Assembly: GCA_025201765.1 (NCBI GenBank)
Contig: MU623346.1
Span: 434,001-498,000, forward strand
Direction of reading: 5' to 3'
Length of the DNA: 64,000 nucleotides
Source: Daldinia sp. FL1419
Lineage: Eukaryota; Ascomycota; Sordariomycetes; Xylariales; Hypoxylaceae
The translations under genes were made by a program, and so were the position numbers. Shown here in pieces: positions 36,556 to 48,215 of the stretch. Position 1 is the first letter of the stretch, and each line of letters starts with the position of its first letter. The notes under the pieces are model-generated. The model ran no database searches. It worked only from the letters and a program-made list of their open reading frames with translations, and had not been told where the DNA came from.

Positions 36556-39033
36556 GGTGAGGCAGATCAATCCTATCATGATATTGACAGTTGGCACTCA
36601 ATATTCTGACCTATTCGCTCTTACTTTCCAATTTGTGCTTATAATGACCCTTCACGTTCTCGCTGATAGGATGAGACGGGAGCCCCATGGACAGGATAGG
36701 TAGGTGGGGGGATCCGAGTCGAAGGATCGCGGCATTGTGAGCTTACAGTCGCACTACTTGGTCCGGCTCCGCACGACGATGGAAGCAGGATGGAAGGAAT
36801 ACGTATGCGAATATGAGTTGCCTGTTCCTGGAAAGTCTGTCGTTGCTGACATGACGGCATGATAAGCATTTTATTGTCTGAATTCCTCGAACTGGGATTC
36901 ATTGACAACGCTATGGAATGAAACCTGGTCATTAATATTGCCTATGATTCGCCAATTGGCTTTTCTCCTTTTTCATAGGGCTCAGCTAAGGTACCGCAAG
37001 TCAGCAATAATGATGGTCTTATTATTGTCGTTATTATTATGTAGTAGCTCGGGATTTTTATATGCGCTCGAGCCTAGAGCTAAGGTTGGCATTTCTCGCG
37101 AAGTTAGGAGAAATACTGTCATGATATGTCAAATGCCAATGCCAATGTCGGTGCCACGCGTAAAATTATGAAGGAAAGCTCAGCTAGCAATGTATTTTTG
37201 TATTTTGCTGGACCATTCTTATTTCCCGCCTAACGAACGGATGGCGTTTTTTCTTTTCTTTTCTTTTTTTTCTTTTTAGGAATCCCGTCAATCTTGGGGG
37301 AAAACCTTCTCTTTCGGCACTTGTAGCTGCGATGTCGACGCTAACTACCGGCGAACGGACGACAAAGGTCGCCTATGTACCGGTAGTCGTTAGGTAACTT
37401 AAATAGCTTAAATTGTTGGTGGGCGTGGTAGATCCGCCGTTCTATGTATGGACTAATAGACTAATGGGTCTGGTTGAAGTCTTGGGACCGTTACAGTAGG
37501 GGATATTGTCATTTTGTCATTTTGTCATTTTTGTCATTTTTTCGATTCTTTTGATTTTGTAATTTTTAATCCCCCATTTTCTCCAGATGATGCCATCCAT
37601 TTACCGGTACCTACCGGGGCTGGGTATTGTACGAGGTCAGTAGGTCTTTGGTGTGTGATACAATACAGCATCTTGGCTTCCCTTGGTGGCGTTGGCATGC
37701 TATGGTATTATTATTGCTACCTACTTTCCTTCACTCCAGCCCTGACAGCCTGAACCAATCGGTTTAGTCCGCATAGGGTAAATCATGGGGTGAAGATCCC
37801 TTCCGGATTCCGTCAAGTAGCAATCCTACTTACACGAGAAGGCAGAGCAAGAAACGGATGCCTGCTTGCCTGCGCTCTTCCACCAAGGAAAAGTAGTACG
37901 TTCAAAAGCTGTGCCGTCCCGCAGAAAGGATCATCTGCCAGGGTCCGCGTCTTGGGATCTCTTTTTATTTTTAAATGAGCTGTCCCGAAAACGACCATTG
38001 CCCCTGGCATTCTCCCCCCGTTCATGTACGTGCCATCGCGACCCGTGGGAGGCAAAAGATTAGCCGAGTCAGATTGATTGATGGATGGATTTGATTCGAG
38101 GTAATCAATCAATTCATTCTCGATCCTTTAGACGAAGAGTGAAGAGAGAAAGCAAAGAGGACGAGGACCTGCATTAATTAACGGACCAATCAGTTATATC
38201 CATCTCGGTAACCACGTTACTGCATACTGCATTAGAGATCTACCTTGGCCATTGCCGTAGAGAGAGGGTAAGATAGAGAGGTACATACGTGAGATAAGTG
38301 TCTAGAAATACAAGCAAAAGGAAATAATAACAAAACCACCTCGCCTCCCCGCCACCTAAACTAAACCTCCCTCCTTTCGGTTCTCTTTGTTCGCCTACCC
38401 AAAATCCAGGTACCCGTCCAAAGCGGTAGTCAGTGCATATTGGCTTATCACGCAGTCGCCGCAGCGGAACCGACACGACGGCGCGATCCAACAAGGTAAC
38501 GTTGCGACGCGTTCTGCTAGCGGGAAAGATAGCGAGGAGAACAGGATCCCGGGATACTAAGTTGACAGCATCCATTCCAGCCAAACTTCGACCCGAACCT
38601 AACCTGACAGGTTCTTATCCCACGCCTTCTCGGGTAGACTACCTACCTATAAACGCAGGCGGATAGCTTGCGGCCCTAGTTCGGATTGGAAGCCCGGCTC
38701 CAAACAAAACCCGGGATTGGGCGACGTTGCTGAGAGGCTACTTCGTACAACTTGCTATAGTCCCCCTAAAAACTACGCAGTTTGGAGAAAGAGTTGGAGT
38801 TGTTTCTTTTTTCGTTCGTTTGTTGGAAATCGAGCAAACGGAAAACCCTGGCTTCGAATCAGCTTATCGTCGTCGCAACCGTTGGACGCGCCTAGCCGGG
38901 GGGAAGCATTGGAGAAGATCTGAATTAAAGATCGGTCTCCACTTTCTCTGCTTCATTCATTAATACGACGTTCCCTTCGTCTTTTTATTTTAGCTTTGGT
39001 CTTCGTTTCCTCCCACCTTCTACCACTGGCGTC
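36556..39033. other. 2.5 kb spacer without recognisable gene
   Basis: Between the aldehyde dehydrogenase stop and the hexosaminidase start. It has T-rich and CT-rich runs at 37250-37280, a TTGTCATT-type repeat at 37506-37543 and A/G-rich DNA near 38140-38160. Small open frames overlap each other on both strands without conserved motifs. The promoter of the hexosaminidase should lie near 38900-39030, which is pyrimidine-rich. Confidence 0.5.
37506..37543. repeat. TTGTCATT-type tandem repeat
   Basis: Four imperfect copies of TTGTCATT(T) with growing T runs. Intergenic. Confidence 0.8.
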
Positions 39034-40929
39034 ATGTGGTCGAAAGCCGTTCTTTCGTTGTTATTGCTTACTGCCACGTCGGTCCAGGCTATCTGGCCGA
39101 TTCCCGAGTCCATCAGCACAGGAAACTCTACGCTGTGGATAGGAGACGTTGTGTTAGTTAGTTACAATGGAGACAAAGTAAGCTATTCTTTCTCTTTTAG
39201 ATTTTTATATCCATATATCCATTTGATCTCTGCCCTGAATATTGACATAAACTGACTAATCTGGTAGATTCCTTGGGTCAGGAATTACGTCCCGTTCGGC
39301 GGCCCCAAGTTCTCTAGCAAGGAGATCGTGAAGGGCGGTGTCTCACGTGCGGTGAAGAACATCCTGGACAACAACTATGTCCCGTGGAAGCTGTACCCGC
39401 GACTGGCGCTCGAGAAGACGGAGCCAACTCTCTGGCAGCACAAGACTTACATAACTTGGATCGAGATCATTCAAACCGAAAAGGACACGGCAAAGACGTT
39501 CAAGCCTCTCGCTGGTGATGTTGACGAGTCGTACAACCTCACTCTTGATGCCAACGGCAAGGCCAGGATCACAGCCGTCTCCTCTACCGGTGTTCTTCGA
39601 GCTCTGGAGACTTTCTCGCAGCTGTTCTTTAAGCATTCCAAGGGCCCTATCTACACCACGTTGGCTCCGGTTAAGATTAGTGATGCGCCTCAATACGACC
39701 ACCGAGGTATCCTTCTCGACGTCTCAAGAGATTACCTTCCCCTCGACGCCATCTACCGGACTATCGATGCCATATCGTGGAACAAGTTGAACCGAATCCA
39801 CATTCACGCTACCGACTCGCAATCTTGGCCTCTAGAGATCCCCTCGATCCCAGCGCTTCACCAGAAGGGCGCATACGCCCACGGAAAGACATACTCACCC
39901 GTCGATGTCGCAGCCATCCAGACCTATGCGATTCAGCGAGGTGTAGAAGCTATCTTCGAAATCGATACACCCGGTCACTTTGGTGTCGCGGCCCTGTCGC
40001 ATCCCGACCTGGTTACTGGTTGGGGCGCACAACCGTGGTCAGCCTACTGCGCAGAGCCCCCTTGCGGTCAACTCAAGCTCAACGAACCCAAGGTGGACCC
40101 TTTCCTCGACAGACTCATGGATGATCTCTTGCCTAGGCTTGCGCCGTACTCGGCGTACTTCCACACGGGTGGTGATGAGGTCAATTTCAACGAATACACC
40201 CTCGACCCCACTGTCGGCACAAACGACTCGTCAGTAATCGTACCGCTGCTACAAAAGTTCATCGACAAGCACCACGCACGAGTGCGCAAGGCCGGCTTGG
40301 TGCCAATGGTCTGGGAGGAAATTCCCGCGAGCTACAACGTTACCATTGGCGAGGATGTCGTGGTCCAGTCATGGCTAGGAGATGAAGCTATCAAGAGCCT
40401 TACGGCTAACGGCCACAAGGTCGTTACTAGCAACTACAACTACTGGGTAGGTAAACTTAACACTTCTAAGCCACTTTGGACCTTTTGCTAATATTTATCG
40501 CAGTACCTCGACTGTGGTCGCGGCCAATGGCTTAACTTCGCTGAAGGCGAATCTTTTGAGGAAAACTACCCATTCAACGACTGGTGCGGGCCAACCAAGA
40601 ACTGGCGCTTAATCTACTCGTACGACCCTCGCGCCGGTCTTACCGACGAGGAGGCAGAACTAGTCATCGGCGGCGAAGTCGGTGCGTGGGCCGAAGCCAT
40701 CGACGAGGTCAACCTCGACAGCATCCTATGGCCGCGCACCAGCGCCGCCGGAGAAGTTCTCTGGTCCGGCCGTCTCGACGCCGCGGGTGAGAACCGCACG
40801 CAGTTAGATGCGGCGCCGCGTCTAGCCGAGTTCCGCGAGCGCATGCTGGCGCGCGGTATTAGGGCGGAGCCGATCCAGATGGTGTACTGCACGCAGGGTA
40901 TGGATGCCAACGCGTGTCTTTTCCAATAA
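39034..40929 (+). CDS. Secreted beta-N-acetylhexosaminidase (GH20)
   Basis: Hydrolyses terminal N-acetylglucosamine or N-acetylgalactosamine from chitin oligomers and glycans; acts outside the cell or in the wall. Three exons close in frame to 582 aa: 39034-39177, 39268-40446 and 40504-40929. The N terminus MWSKAVLSLLLLTATSVQA is a clear signal peptide, followed by IWPIPESISTGNSTLWI. The N-terminal GH20b-like domain leads into YDHRGILLDVSRDYLPLDAI. The catalytic Asp-Glu pair is in HTGGDEVNF (Asp351, Glu352). It relies on substrate-assisted catalysis, as usual for GH20. Downstream MVWEEIPA, VVQSWLG and GGEVGAWAEAID match the family. It ends in a short tail after VYCTQGMDANACLF. Several N-glycosylation sequons (NST, NLT, NVT) fit secretion. 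Complete, no anomalies. Confidence 0.96.
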
Positions 40930-42675
40930 ACTCGCGCCCACAAGGGGGAATGCCTGAGTACATGCCATTACGCCTAAATATGCCCGAGCACTTAGACGAT
41001 TTTCTTGTATATACTTGATACATTTGCATGGCTGAAAAATGGCTAAACGAGCAAGACGGACGGACGGACGGAGTAGACTGATGTATATCCGGACTAATAA
41101 TACGACAAGTCAATCCTCGAGATTATGTTTCGTGCGCCGAGTGAAGCGTAATGTGAGGCTGGTAGGACTGATATTCGAGTCTGGATGTTTAGGTTGTGTT
41201 TGAGTCCGTTCTTGAGCCAATATTAAATTTGACAAGTACGTAAGGTTGTCATCCGGGTCGTCGTTCGGAATGGACGTTCGGGAAGTCGCAGTTCCCAAGT
41301 ATGGGATTTTATGCTTTAGCTTCCGCCTTTAGTGCCGGACTCGATGCTAGTGGAAAGAAGTACCTATCACGTAAGAGTTCCCCCGTACGCTAGCTTCTTT
41401 CTGTATCTTACGTAGGTACCTAACGGTTAGGTATGTTTTTCTTGACTCGCCAGAAAGAAGTTACACTTCTACTACTTCTACTCTACATGTGTAGCCGTAT
41501 ATATCCTTTACCTATTTCACAGATCACCGCCGTCGTGTTCGGAATCGGGATTACAATTTCTAATCAACTTTTGACAGATCTACAGAATATTCCGAGAACA
41601 CTTCAAGTTAAAGAAAATGACCCAATATATCGATCATCGCTTAAACTAGCCAAGCATATCGTTCAAGAAATCGGTGCAATGAATTCATCCGCAGGTACAA
41701 CCATGTCGTATCCTATGCGAATAATTATGGGGTCATCGGTTCGACGAAATACGATACCGTGCTCGGCGACTTTCCTCTACGAAGCTAGACCGATGAGGTG
41801 CAGACATGTTGGTGCATGTTACACGACGATACTTGCCTTAGGTGTCATGACCCGATCGTAGTACAGCTACTTGCCTATCGACGGGATAAGAAGCGAGATC
41901 TGTGTCACACATTTTGCATAATCGCTCAATCACGATGAGTTGTTGGGCCTTCTGATCCCACGTCTTACGTCGAATATAACACGCAACTCGTCACTCTTCA
42001 GCCTGCCCAATACAGAGAAATGCAATACGTCACCCCGCACTCTCGAGGTTGACAAGCCGCGGTATTACCATATTCGCACACCCAATTCGCCGATCTTCAA
42101 CGTCTCTGTGGGTAAGGTGAATCGGAAAATAGGCACACCAGAACGAAAGAGTACTACGGTATAGCTTCGACGGTGCAAATAATCCAGCCAAAGGGTCCAT
42201 GAACTGGCCAATCCCGCAACGGATCGTCCGACTTCTCGGGCTCCCGTTTGTTCCTCTGTCCCCGATTGGATCTATCCTGGATCTATCCTGGATCTATCCT
42301 GGATCTACCCTGTATATACCCCATAAACTCTAGGAACTGCCCAGCGCGATGCCGAATATGTCTGTGTCACATTATTCATGTCGACCCTGTCCTCCCTAAC
42401 CTAGTGAGCTGATTTGCAAACCCCCTCAAGGTTTTCACGTCCGCGGGCCCCGCGGGCCCGTATCAAGTCTTTGTCTTCCATAAACTAGTATCCATTTTGT
42501 ATTCATTTTATATCCATCTAGCAAGATTTACTTGCTTTTCAGCAAACGCCATAAGAGAGTATGTAGGGGAGCTGTAAACGGACGTTTAATTCGTGCTCTT
42601 CTCCTGTTCACTCCAATGTAAAGTTTTAAAATAAGAGAAACCAAAATTTTGCATACTTCGTTTTTGATCGTCACC
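40930..42675. other. 1.7 kb spacer before the P450
   Basis: No recognisable gene. An open frame at 41433-41861 (142 codons) lacks conserved features and starts in the CCTAGGTA-rich zone at 41405-41435. A four-copy 11-bp repeat lies at 42268-42311 and a GC-rich palindrome (CGGGCCCCGCGGGCCCG) near 42444-42460. Confidence 0.5.
42268..42311. repeat. 11-bp tandem repeat, four copies
   Basis: Unit GGATCTATCCT repeated three times exactly and once with one change (GGATCTACCCT). It is intergenic, about 365 bp upstream of the P450 start. Confidence 0.9.
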
Positions 42676-44401
42676 ATGGGGTTAATCGAAACGGCGTTGG
42701 ATCATGCGTCCTTCAAGTCTGGCTTCATAGCCCTCGTTATCGTTTTCGTGCTATGGATTGTGTATGTCAAAATCGACGAAACCGTTCGATTACGACGGCT
42801 CGGCGTCCCGGGACCGCGGATCAAGAGTAACCTCCCGTTCGGTGAGTACATCTTCCGTTGACGTAGGCCATCCGGCGCAAAGACCTAATAAGTAAAATAG
42901 GCCTGGAAACAATCCGCAAACAGGTCTTCGCCTCCATCAACCACACTTGCTATGAAGTATATCTCCAGCTCGTGGGCGACAAACCCTACTACACCGCCGA
43001 GGCCCACCTCTTCGGCCTCCGCGTCTTATTCACCGCAGACCCCGAGATTACCAAGGCCATCCTCGCAACTCAATTCCAGGAATTCGGTAAAGGCGAGCAA
43101 TTCCACAAGGAGTGGAATGAGTTTCTCGGCGATAGTATCTTTGCTACCGATGGCCACCAATGGCACGCCAGTAGACAACTCCTCCGCCCTCAGTTTTCGA
43201 GGGAACGAATAAGTGATTTGCATTGCTTCGAATCTCACCTTGAAACTTTCTTCAAGGCCATAGCAAATGGCGGTGTTCTGGACGGGGAGGAGCAAAAAGT
43301 TGACATCGAGGCTGGTAACGGCAAACCTTTCGATATCTGTGATCTCCTATACAGATATACTCTCGATGTCGCCACTGACTTCCTGCTGGGACTGGATGTA
43401 CAATCCCTCACGTGGGTTTCCCTGCTCTTTTCACATAACTTTGTCATGGACGCAAATGACTTACACGTAGTAGCAAGCCACGTGAGCCCTTTGCCGACGC
43501 CTTCAACGAGGTACAGCGAGTCCAAAACATCCGCGCTCGCGCCGGCACACTCGAGCCATTCGTTCCCAAGAAGACCTTCCGCCAAGGCCTCAAGGTCGTC
43601 AACGAGCTCTGCAACATCTACATCGACCGGGCCCTACGCCTTAGCCCCGAAGAACTAGCCACCAAGACCAAATCTGATCAAGGCTACACCTTCCTCCACG
43701 AACTCGCATCTTTCACCCGCGACAGGAAAGTCCTACGTGACCAACTCGTCGCCGTTCTCCTCGCAGGCCGTGACACCACCGCCTCGACACTATCCTTCAC
43801 CTTTTACGAGCTCGCGCGCCACCCGGAAGTCGTGCGTAAGCTGCGCCAGGAAATCATTGACCAGGTCGGGCTCGACCGCACCCCGACGTACGCGGACCTC
43901 AAGAACATGAAGTTTCTACAAAACATACTCAACGAGACGCTCCGGTTATACCCCGCGGTCCCGTATAACGTGCGCACGGCACTCAAAGACACTACACTCC
44001 CCCGCGGCGGCGGGCCCGACGGATCCCTCCCCCTACCCGTTCTCAAGGGGACCGCAATAGCATACTCCACACTCGTAATGCAGCGGCGAGCAGACCTATA
44101 CCCCCCGAACTCGGAGCCCGACGTATTCAACCCGGAGCGGTGGGTGTCGTGGCAGCCGAAGCCGTGGCATTACATCCCGTTCAACGGGGGTCCACGGATC
44201 TGCATCGGCCAGCAGTTTGCGCTGACGGAGATGGCGTACGTGCTGACGCGCGTGTTTCAGCGGTACGAGCGCGTCGAGAGCTTCATGCACGAGGTCGACG
44301 GCGGGAAGCCCACGCTCAAATCGGAGGTGGTGATTAAACCCGGAGACGGCGTGAAGGTCGCGCTGTGGGAGGCCAAGAGGGAGAAGGGGAGGGTTGTTTA
44401 A
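42676..44401 (+). CDS. Cytochrome P450, CYP52-like (alkane/fatty-acid hydroxylase type)
   Basis: Membrane-bound haem monooxygenase. Three exons close in frame to 534 aa: 42676-42841, 42901-43411 and 43474-44401. The N-terminal anchor is hydrophobic (GFIALVIVFVLWIVYV), followed by a basic/proline hinge. FGKGEQFHKEWNEFLGDSIF and DGHQWHASRQLLRPQFSRER are typical of the CYP52 clan. The I-helix oxygen motif AGRDTTAS is at about 323-330. The K-helix ExxR lies in NETLRLYPAVPYNVR, with the PERW element later. The haem loop FNGGPRICIGQQF has its ligand at Cys469. CYP52-clan enzymes usually hydroxylate the chain ends of fatty acids or alkanes, but many fungal relatives are uncharacterised. An in-frame Met at 42649 gives a longer alternative start; I prefer 42676 because MGLIETALDH directly precedes the anchor. 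Intron 2 hides an in-frame readable stretch. Confidence 0.93.
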
Positions 44402-45833
44402 AACGAACGAAAATTACACGAATCGAGGGATCTAAAGAGAGAAGAATAGCAATAGGGAAAGGGAAACAAAAGAAAATGCCGTTGGCTACGGTGCCAACAG
44501 CCCAAGCCCTGAGAAAGGCTTGGAGTATGTATCATATCCTACTGTACCATTGGTGTACACTACCTCACCAACAAATCCCGCCATCGCGGAACACGAGAGA
44601 CGAAGCTACGACGGGGGTATATTTTTTAATGTATACCTAGTTATATATGATAAAAGCTCACCCCGCGGTTATAGCTATCTAACCCAGGCGATTGTATATG
44701 CAATCCACCTCGACCGAACTATTTCGGCCGAGCTGACGGCATGCAGTAGCGTAGCGTAGTGGAACGCTGACAGCACCGTGAGCGTGAGATTCGTACGTCG
44801 TGTGTCGGAAGGATTGCGGGGGATTGTAGTGGTCCTTTTTCGGACACTGCCCTTATATGTCTCCTTATATATACCTACCTACCTACCTACCTATATAACT
44901 CCATATATATATAAAGAAAAATAAAACTGCTAATGTCATGTATTATGACCGAGGGAGAGGCGATGTAGTGTGTAGTATTTGATAAGAACCGAATTTATTA
45001 TTCATGGCACATCACTTATAGGCATGTTACGTCTTGATTTATCGGATTCCACCCCGCCGTCTTGACTCCTTTTTCTATCAGGGAGATGTTCTGTATCCAT
45101 TATGCCTTGTGATATCTATATCTAGGTAGGTACATAGGTAGGTAGACAGCAAATTCTCGATCGGCGAGTTAGCAGTCTAAGGGGAAGATATAGTTCAATG
45201 TCATTCATCGCGTATGATGTATATCTCAGCAAAGGTTGCTTCGCGAAATTACTGATACGCTCGACTTAGTTCGCAAGGACAGGGAGTATAACATATCAGT
45301 GGATAATCGATCCCGATATCTCTATACTTCGTGGGTATACGCCATGAAGATACACAGACTTAGTATATCCATTATTTTCGCCTCGCTACGAACAGTTTTT
45401 CTGCCTTTTGGTATTATTGCTAAATTATTAAGCGAGCGACAATAATCTAGTGTCATCAGTTGTTAAATCCCTCTAATCCGACTTTACATGGCGTCTCGTT
45501 CAAATATCTCCCCTTCAACGAAGACAAATTACCTCCACCGCCACCTCCTCTTCCTCTCATTAGTTTCTCGTAGGTATCTCTAGTTATAGGTATCTTAGCG
45601 GCTAGGCATAGGCGAACCTGCCGCTGAACAGGTGAAGAAACTCGGAACCTCGAGCACCGAAAAAAAAGGCAAATAGACAAAAATCCGGAAAAGAGACATA
45701 CACCAGCCGTATCAACGACACGGTGACTGCTGTCAAAGCTTCGTCTACTGTCTCTGCTTGCAAAACCAAGTTAAGCCAGCAAATGCTACTAAATGAATAG
45801 TTTTAGGCCCCGTACTAGAAAGAAACTCGTAAA
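44402..45833. other. 1.4 kb spacer downstream of the P450
   Basis: AT-rich 3' flank with TACC steps at 44872-44895, a TAGGTAGG run at 45122-45147 and AT-rich runs near 44900-44930. No conserved coding seen. Confidence 0.5.
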
Positions 45834-46471
45834 TCATGTCTCCAAGGAGATCCCTTTCTCATTTACCACGCTCAGGGCATACACGCCTTGATACCGCTCT
45901 CGTTCTGAGACCCAGCGGGCCCCTAAGTGTCCCAAGAAGCTGCTTAGCATCGCGGCACAAGAGGCCCACGGCACGATGCCTAGAGTAACTATGTTGGCAC
46001 TGATACCTGTACTCCAGCCGATACACACGGCCCAGATAATCCAGGCCGCGAACACGACGGGTTGGTACGGATCTCGATCTCGTCGGCGGTGAGTATACGA
46101 TGATAGACAGCAACCTAGCACCAGGCAGGAGCCGAGCGCCAGTCCCGGCGGCACGTTTTTGAGTAGTAAGTCGAGCCGTACGGCCCGGAGGAGGCTTTGG
46201 ATATGAGACTAAAGAGGCGAAACGCAAGCTTTCAGCGGGAGTTTCTCAGACAAAGGGGGTTGGATGGTCAACGCACGTCGATATTTACAAGGAAATCCTC
46301 GCATGCCGACTCCGCGCGGACGATATAACAAGTTGTAACGAAACTACAAGTCACGGCTGGAACTAGCTCAGCGAGTTCTGACAACGAAGGTTTTCGCCGT
46401 GGTGGTAATGTGTATTGTTGGCGATAGGCCTCGTTTCCATAGGGTCCGAATGAACGACATGTTGCGTACAT
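45834..46471 (-). CDS. Unrecognised small membrane protein (predicted, two exons; 5' end uncertain)
   Basis: I do not recognise this protein. Two minus-strand stretches, 46471-46277 and 46208-45834, join in frame across a GTGCGT..CTTTAG intron to 189 aa. The first exon reads MYATCRSFGPYGNEAYRQQY and then PSLSELAELVPAVT. The second carries two or three hydrophobic stretches: GLALGSCLVLGCCLSS, then PVVFAAWIIWAVCIGWST running on to ASCAAMLSSFLGHL. It ends in a soluble tail with a stop at 45834. The exon at 46471 begins right after a pyrimidine tract and AG, so that Met may be internal. Coding-like peptides further upstream (for example LLRPFEPNRYDAD near 46790, followed by a GCTAAC-CAG intron end) suggest additional 5' exons up to about 46865. 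No homology evidence, hence low confidence. Confidence 0.4.
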
Positions 46472-47439
46472 CTGAAGAATGTGCAAGAGAAAGTTCGGTA
46501 AATTCAATTCAGACGCATCGGAGGATACTATGTAGGCGCACCGATTTAAGACGCCAGCGACGGGAAACCACCTTCAACCCAGGGATCCTTATACTTCTCC
46601 CGCAGAGGACCTCAGGTAACTTGCTAGGCTTACGCGCTGGCCAATGATTTTGCCGAACGAGGCCGGCCCTCACGGTCACAGAGATAGGAGTCTAGATGAC
46701 GCAGGCTGAGTTAGCTGATACTCTGATGATCTTTGTCTCACATCATAGCGCATTTTACAGGGCGTTATGTTACTCCGCATCGTACCGGTTGGGCTCGAAG
46801 GGGCGCAGCAACCTGCATATTAGTGAGCTGCTGCCTTCGATACTAGGCTGACTCCGAGGCTATATGACGACGTCTTCCAATAAGATGTCCGCGATGGCGC
46901 ATTCAATTTTCGGTGAGTATTCCTTCGGTGTATATTCATTATTCAACTATTGTTAGGCCAACTACCAACATGAGAAATCTTGCTTTATATGTTAATCCGG
47001 AATGACTCAAAGACTTTTGCCCCCATCGCACGGCAGCGGGAAGACTTGTAAAGGGATTGGGCTGCAATGCAATATTCCCTTTCCTGGTTTGATAAGATGG
47101 GCTACCTCCGTTAGTTGGCCGTATATGGTATGCGAACGAGTGACCTCCCGGAGTCGTCTGGTTTGTTAAATAGAGAGGCCTCTGGTTAGACAAATAGACG
47201 TCCGTCATCCCCGTCATCCCCGTCATCCCCGTCAGGCAGGCCAGGCAGGTCATAATCCCCTTCTTCCGCACCTTGTAGAGATCCCTTATTGCGTCCACTC
47301 GTTCAGCTATTTATTAAAATAAATAAAAATTGTATGACAGACGTTATATCGTCGGCCTTTGATTCGTACCAACTCCCGATTTTTAACACGGCTTGCCATC
47401 CCGGCTCGGTTGGCAACGCCTAATCATTCCGAAGCAAGT
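46472..47439. other. Region between two divergent unrecognised membrane-protein candidates
   Basis: Contains possible 5' exons of the minus-strand candidate (46500-46865), which I could not place uniquely, and a 9-bp tandem repeat at 47202-47236. A 119-codon minus-strand frame at 46939-47298 translates that repeat as GMTGMTGMTD and is otherwise unremarkable. Confidence 0.35.
47202..47236. repeat. 9-bp tandem repeat CCGTCATCC, three copies plus partial
   Basis: Three exact CCGTCATCC units, then CCGTCAGG, followed by CAGGCAGGCCAGGCAGG. Nine-bp periodicity would keep frame if translated. Confidence 0.9.
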
Positions 47440-48215
47440 ATGGCCGGGCTCGACTGTGTCAAAGTGCTGTCTAAAGGAATCATGGTCGGTGCTGCCATGT
47501 TCCTCCCAGTCTTTCAGCACGAAGACCCTCTTTACCGATACCTGTGAGGTACCTAGCTCGTCGTTACGAATTAGTCGTGCTAACATTGTAAGAATTTTAT
47601 GGCTCTTTGGGATCTCTACATTCGTCCATAATGCTCTTATTTGGGAGGCGGTGGTCGATTACTTTTTTATGGCCCTAGTCGTGATCGTCACGGTTATCCT
47701 TATCACGATACCCCGTTCCAACATCTCGATATATTTTCTACTCGGTCGCATTCCCCTTTTAATCGCTTTAATGAGCTTATTTGTTGAGGAATGTTCAAGG
47801 TTAGTAAACTTTTTAACCGTATTTTTCGACGCGCTAGGGTAGGTCTTATACTAAATAATCTAGACGCTTCAACCAGAATGGGCGCCGCAGGAGGAAAGCA
47901 CCGGATCCTAAACTGATACCACCAGACGACGAAGTTGATATGGATAAACATCCAGTCTTGTCCATGCTTAATGACCGTGGCGAGCTTTTATCACATATGA
48001 CTGGTGGCGAGATGGGGCAATATACTGCACCGAGCCAACACTCCTCTGAGATATCTCTTTCAAATATTGGGCCTGGACGGCTTCCGTCGTCTTGCGGTAG
48101 TATGGTCCGCAATTTCTGGCATGATGAGTCCGAAAGCCTCCTCGAATATAAAAGGGGAGAAGAGCTAGAGGATAGGAATGACCCAGATCCTAGCAAAGAT
48201 GCCTCATTTTGTTGA
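47440..48215 (+). CDS. Unrecognised membrane protein with acidic C-terminal tail (predicted, three exons)
   Basis: I do not recognise the family. Three exons close exactly in frame to 224 aa: 47440-47543, 47593-47838 and 47891-48215. Intron 1 has a strong branch site and acceptor (GTGCTAAC...GTAAG), and intron 2 is 52 bp. The N terminus MAGLDCVKVLSKGIMVGAAM precedes VFQHEDPLYRYL. Two hydrophobic segments follow: YFFMALVVIVTVILITIP, and FLLGRIPLLIALMSLF leading to EECSRLVNFLTVFF. The last ~110 residues are soluble, Ser/Asp/Glu-rich and look like a genuine tail (MLNDRGELLSHMTGGEMGQY, ESESLLEYKRGEELEDRND). A second open frame on the opposite strand covers the tail but is Ser/Leu-rich shadow sequence. 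The model rests only on frame, splice sites and composition. Confidence 0.42.

Noticed and set aside
41433..41861. 142-codon plus-strand open frame between GH20 and P450 genes
   Set aside because: No recognisable motif, mixed composition with many rare residues, starts in a TAGGTACC-rich spacer, and no splice partner found. Could be revisited with RNA-seq.
46939..47298. 119-codon minus-strand open frame with GMTGMTGMTD
   Set aside because: The repeat is the translation of the 9-bp tandem array; the remainder has no family signature and lies between two better-supported candidates.
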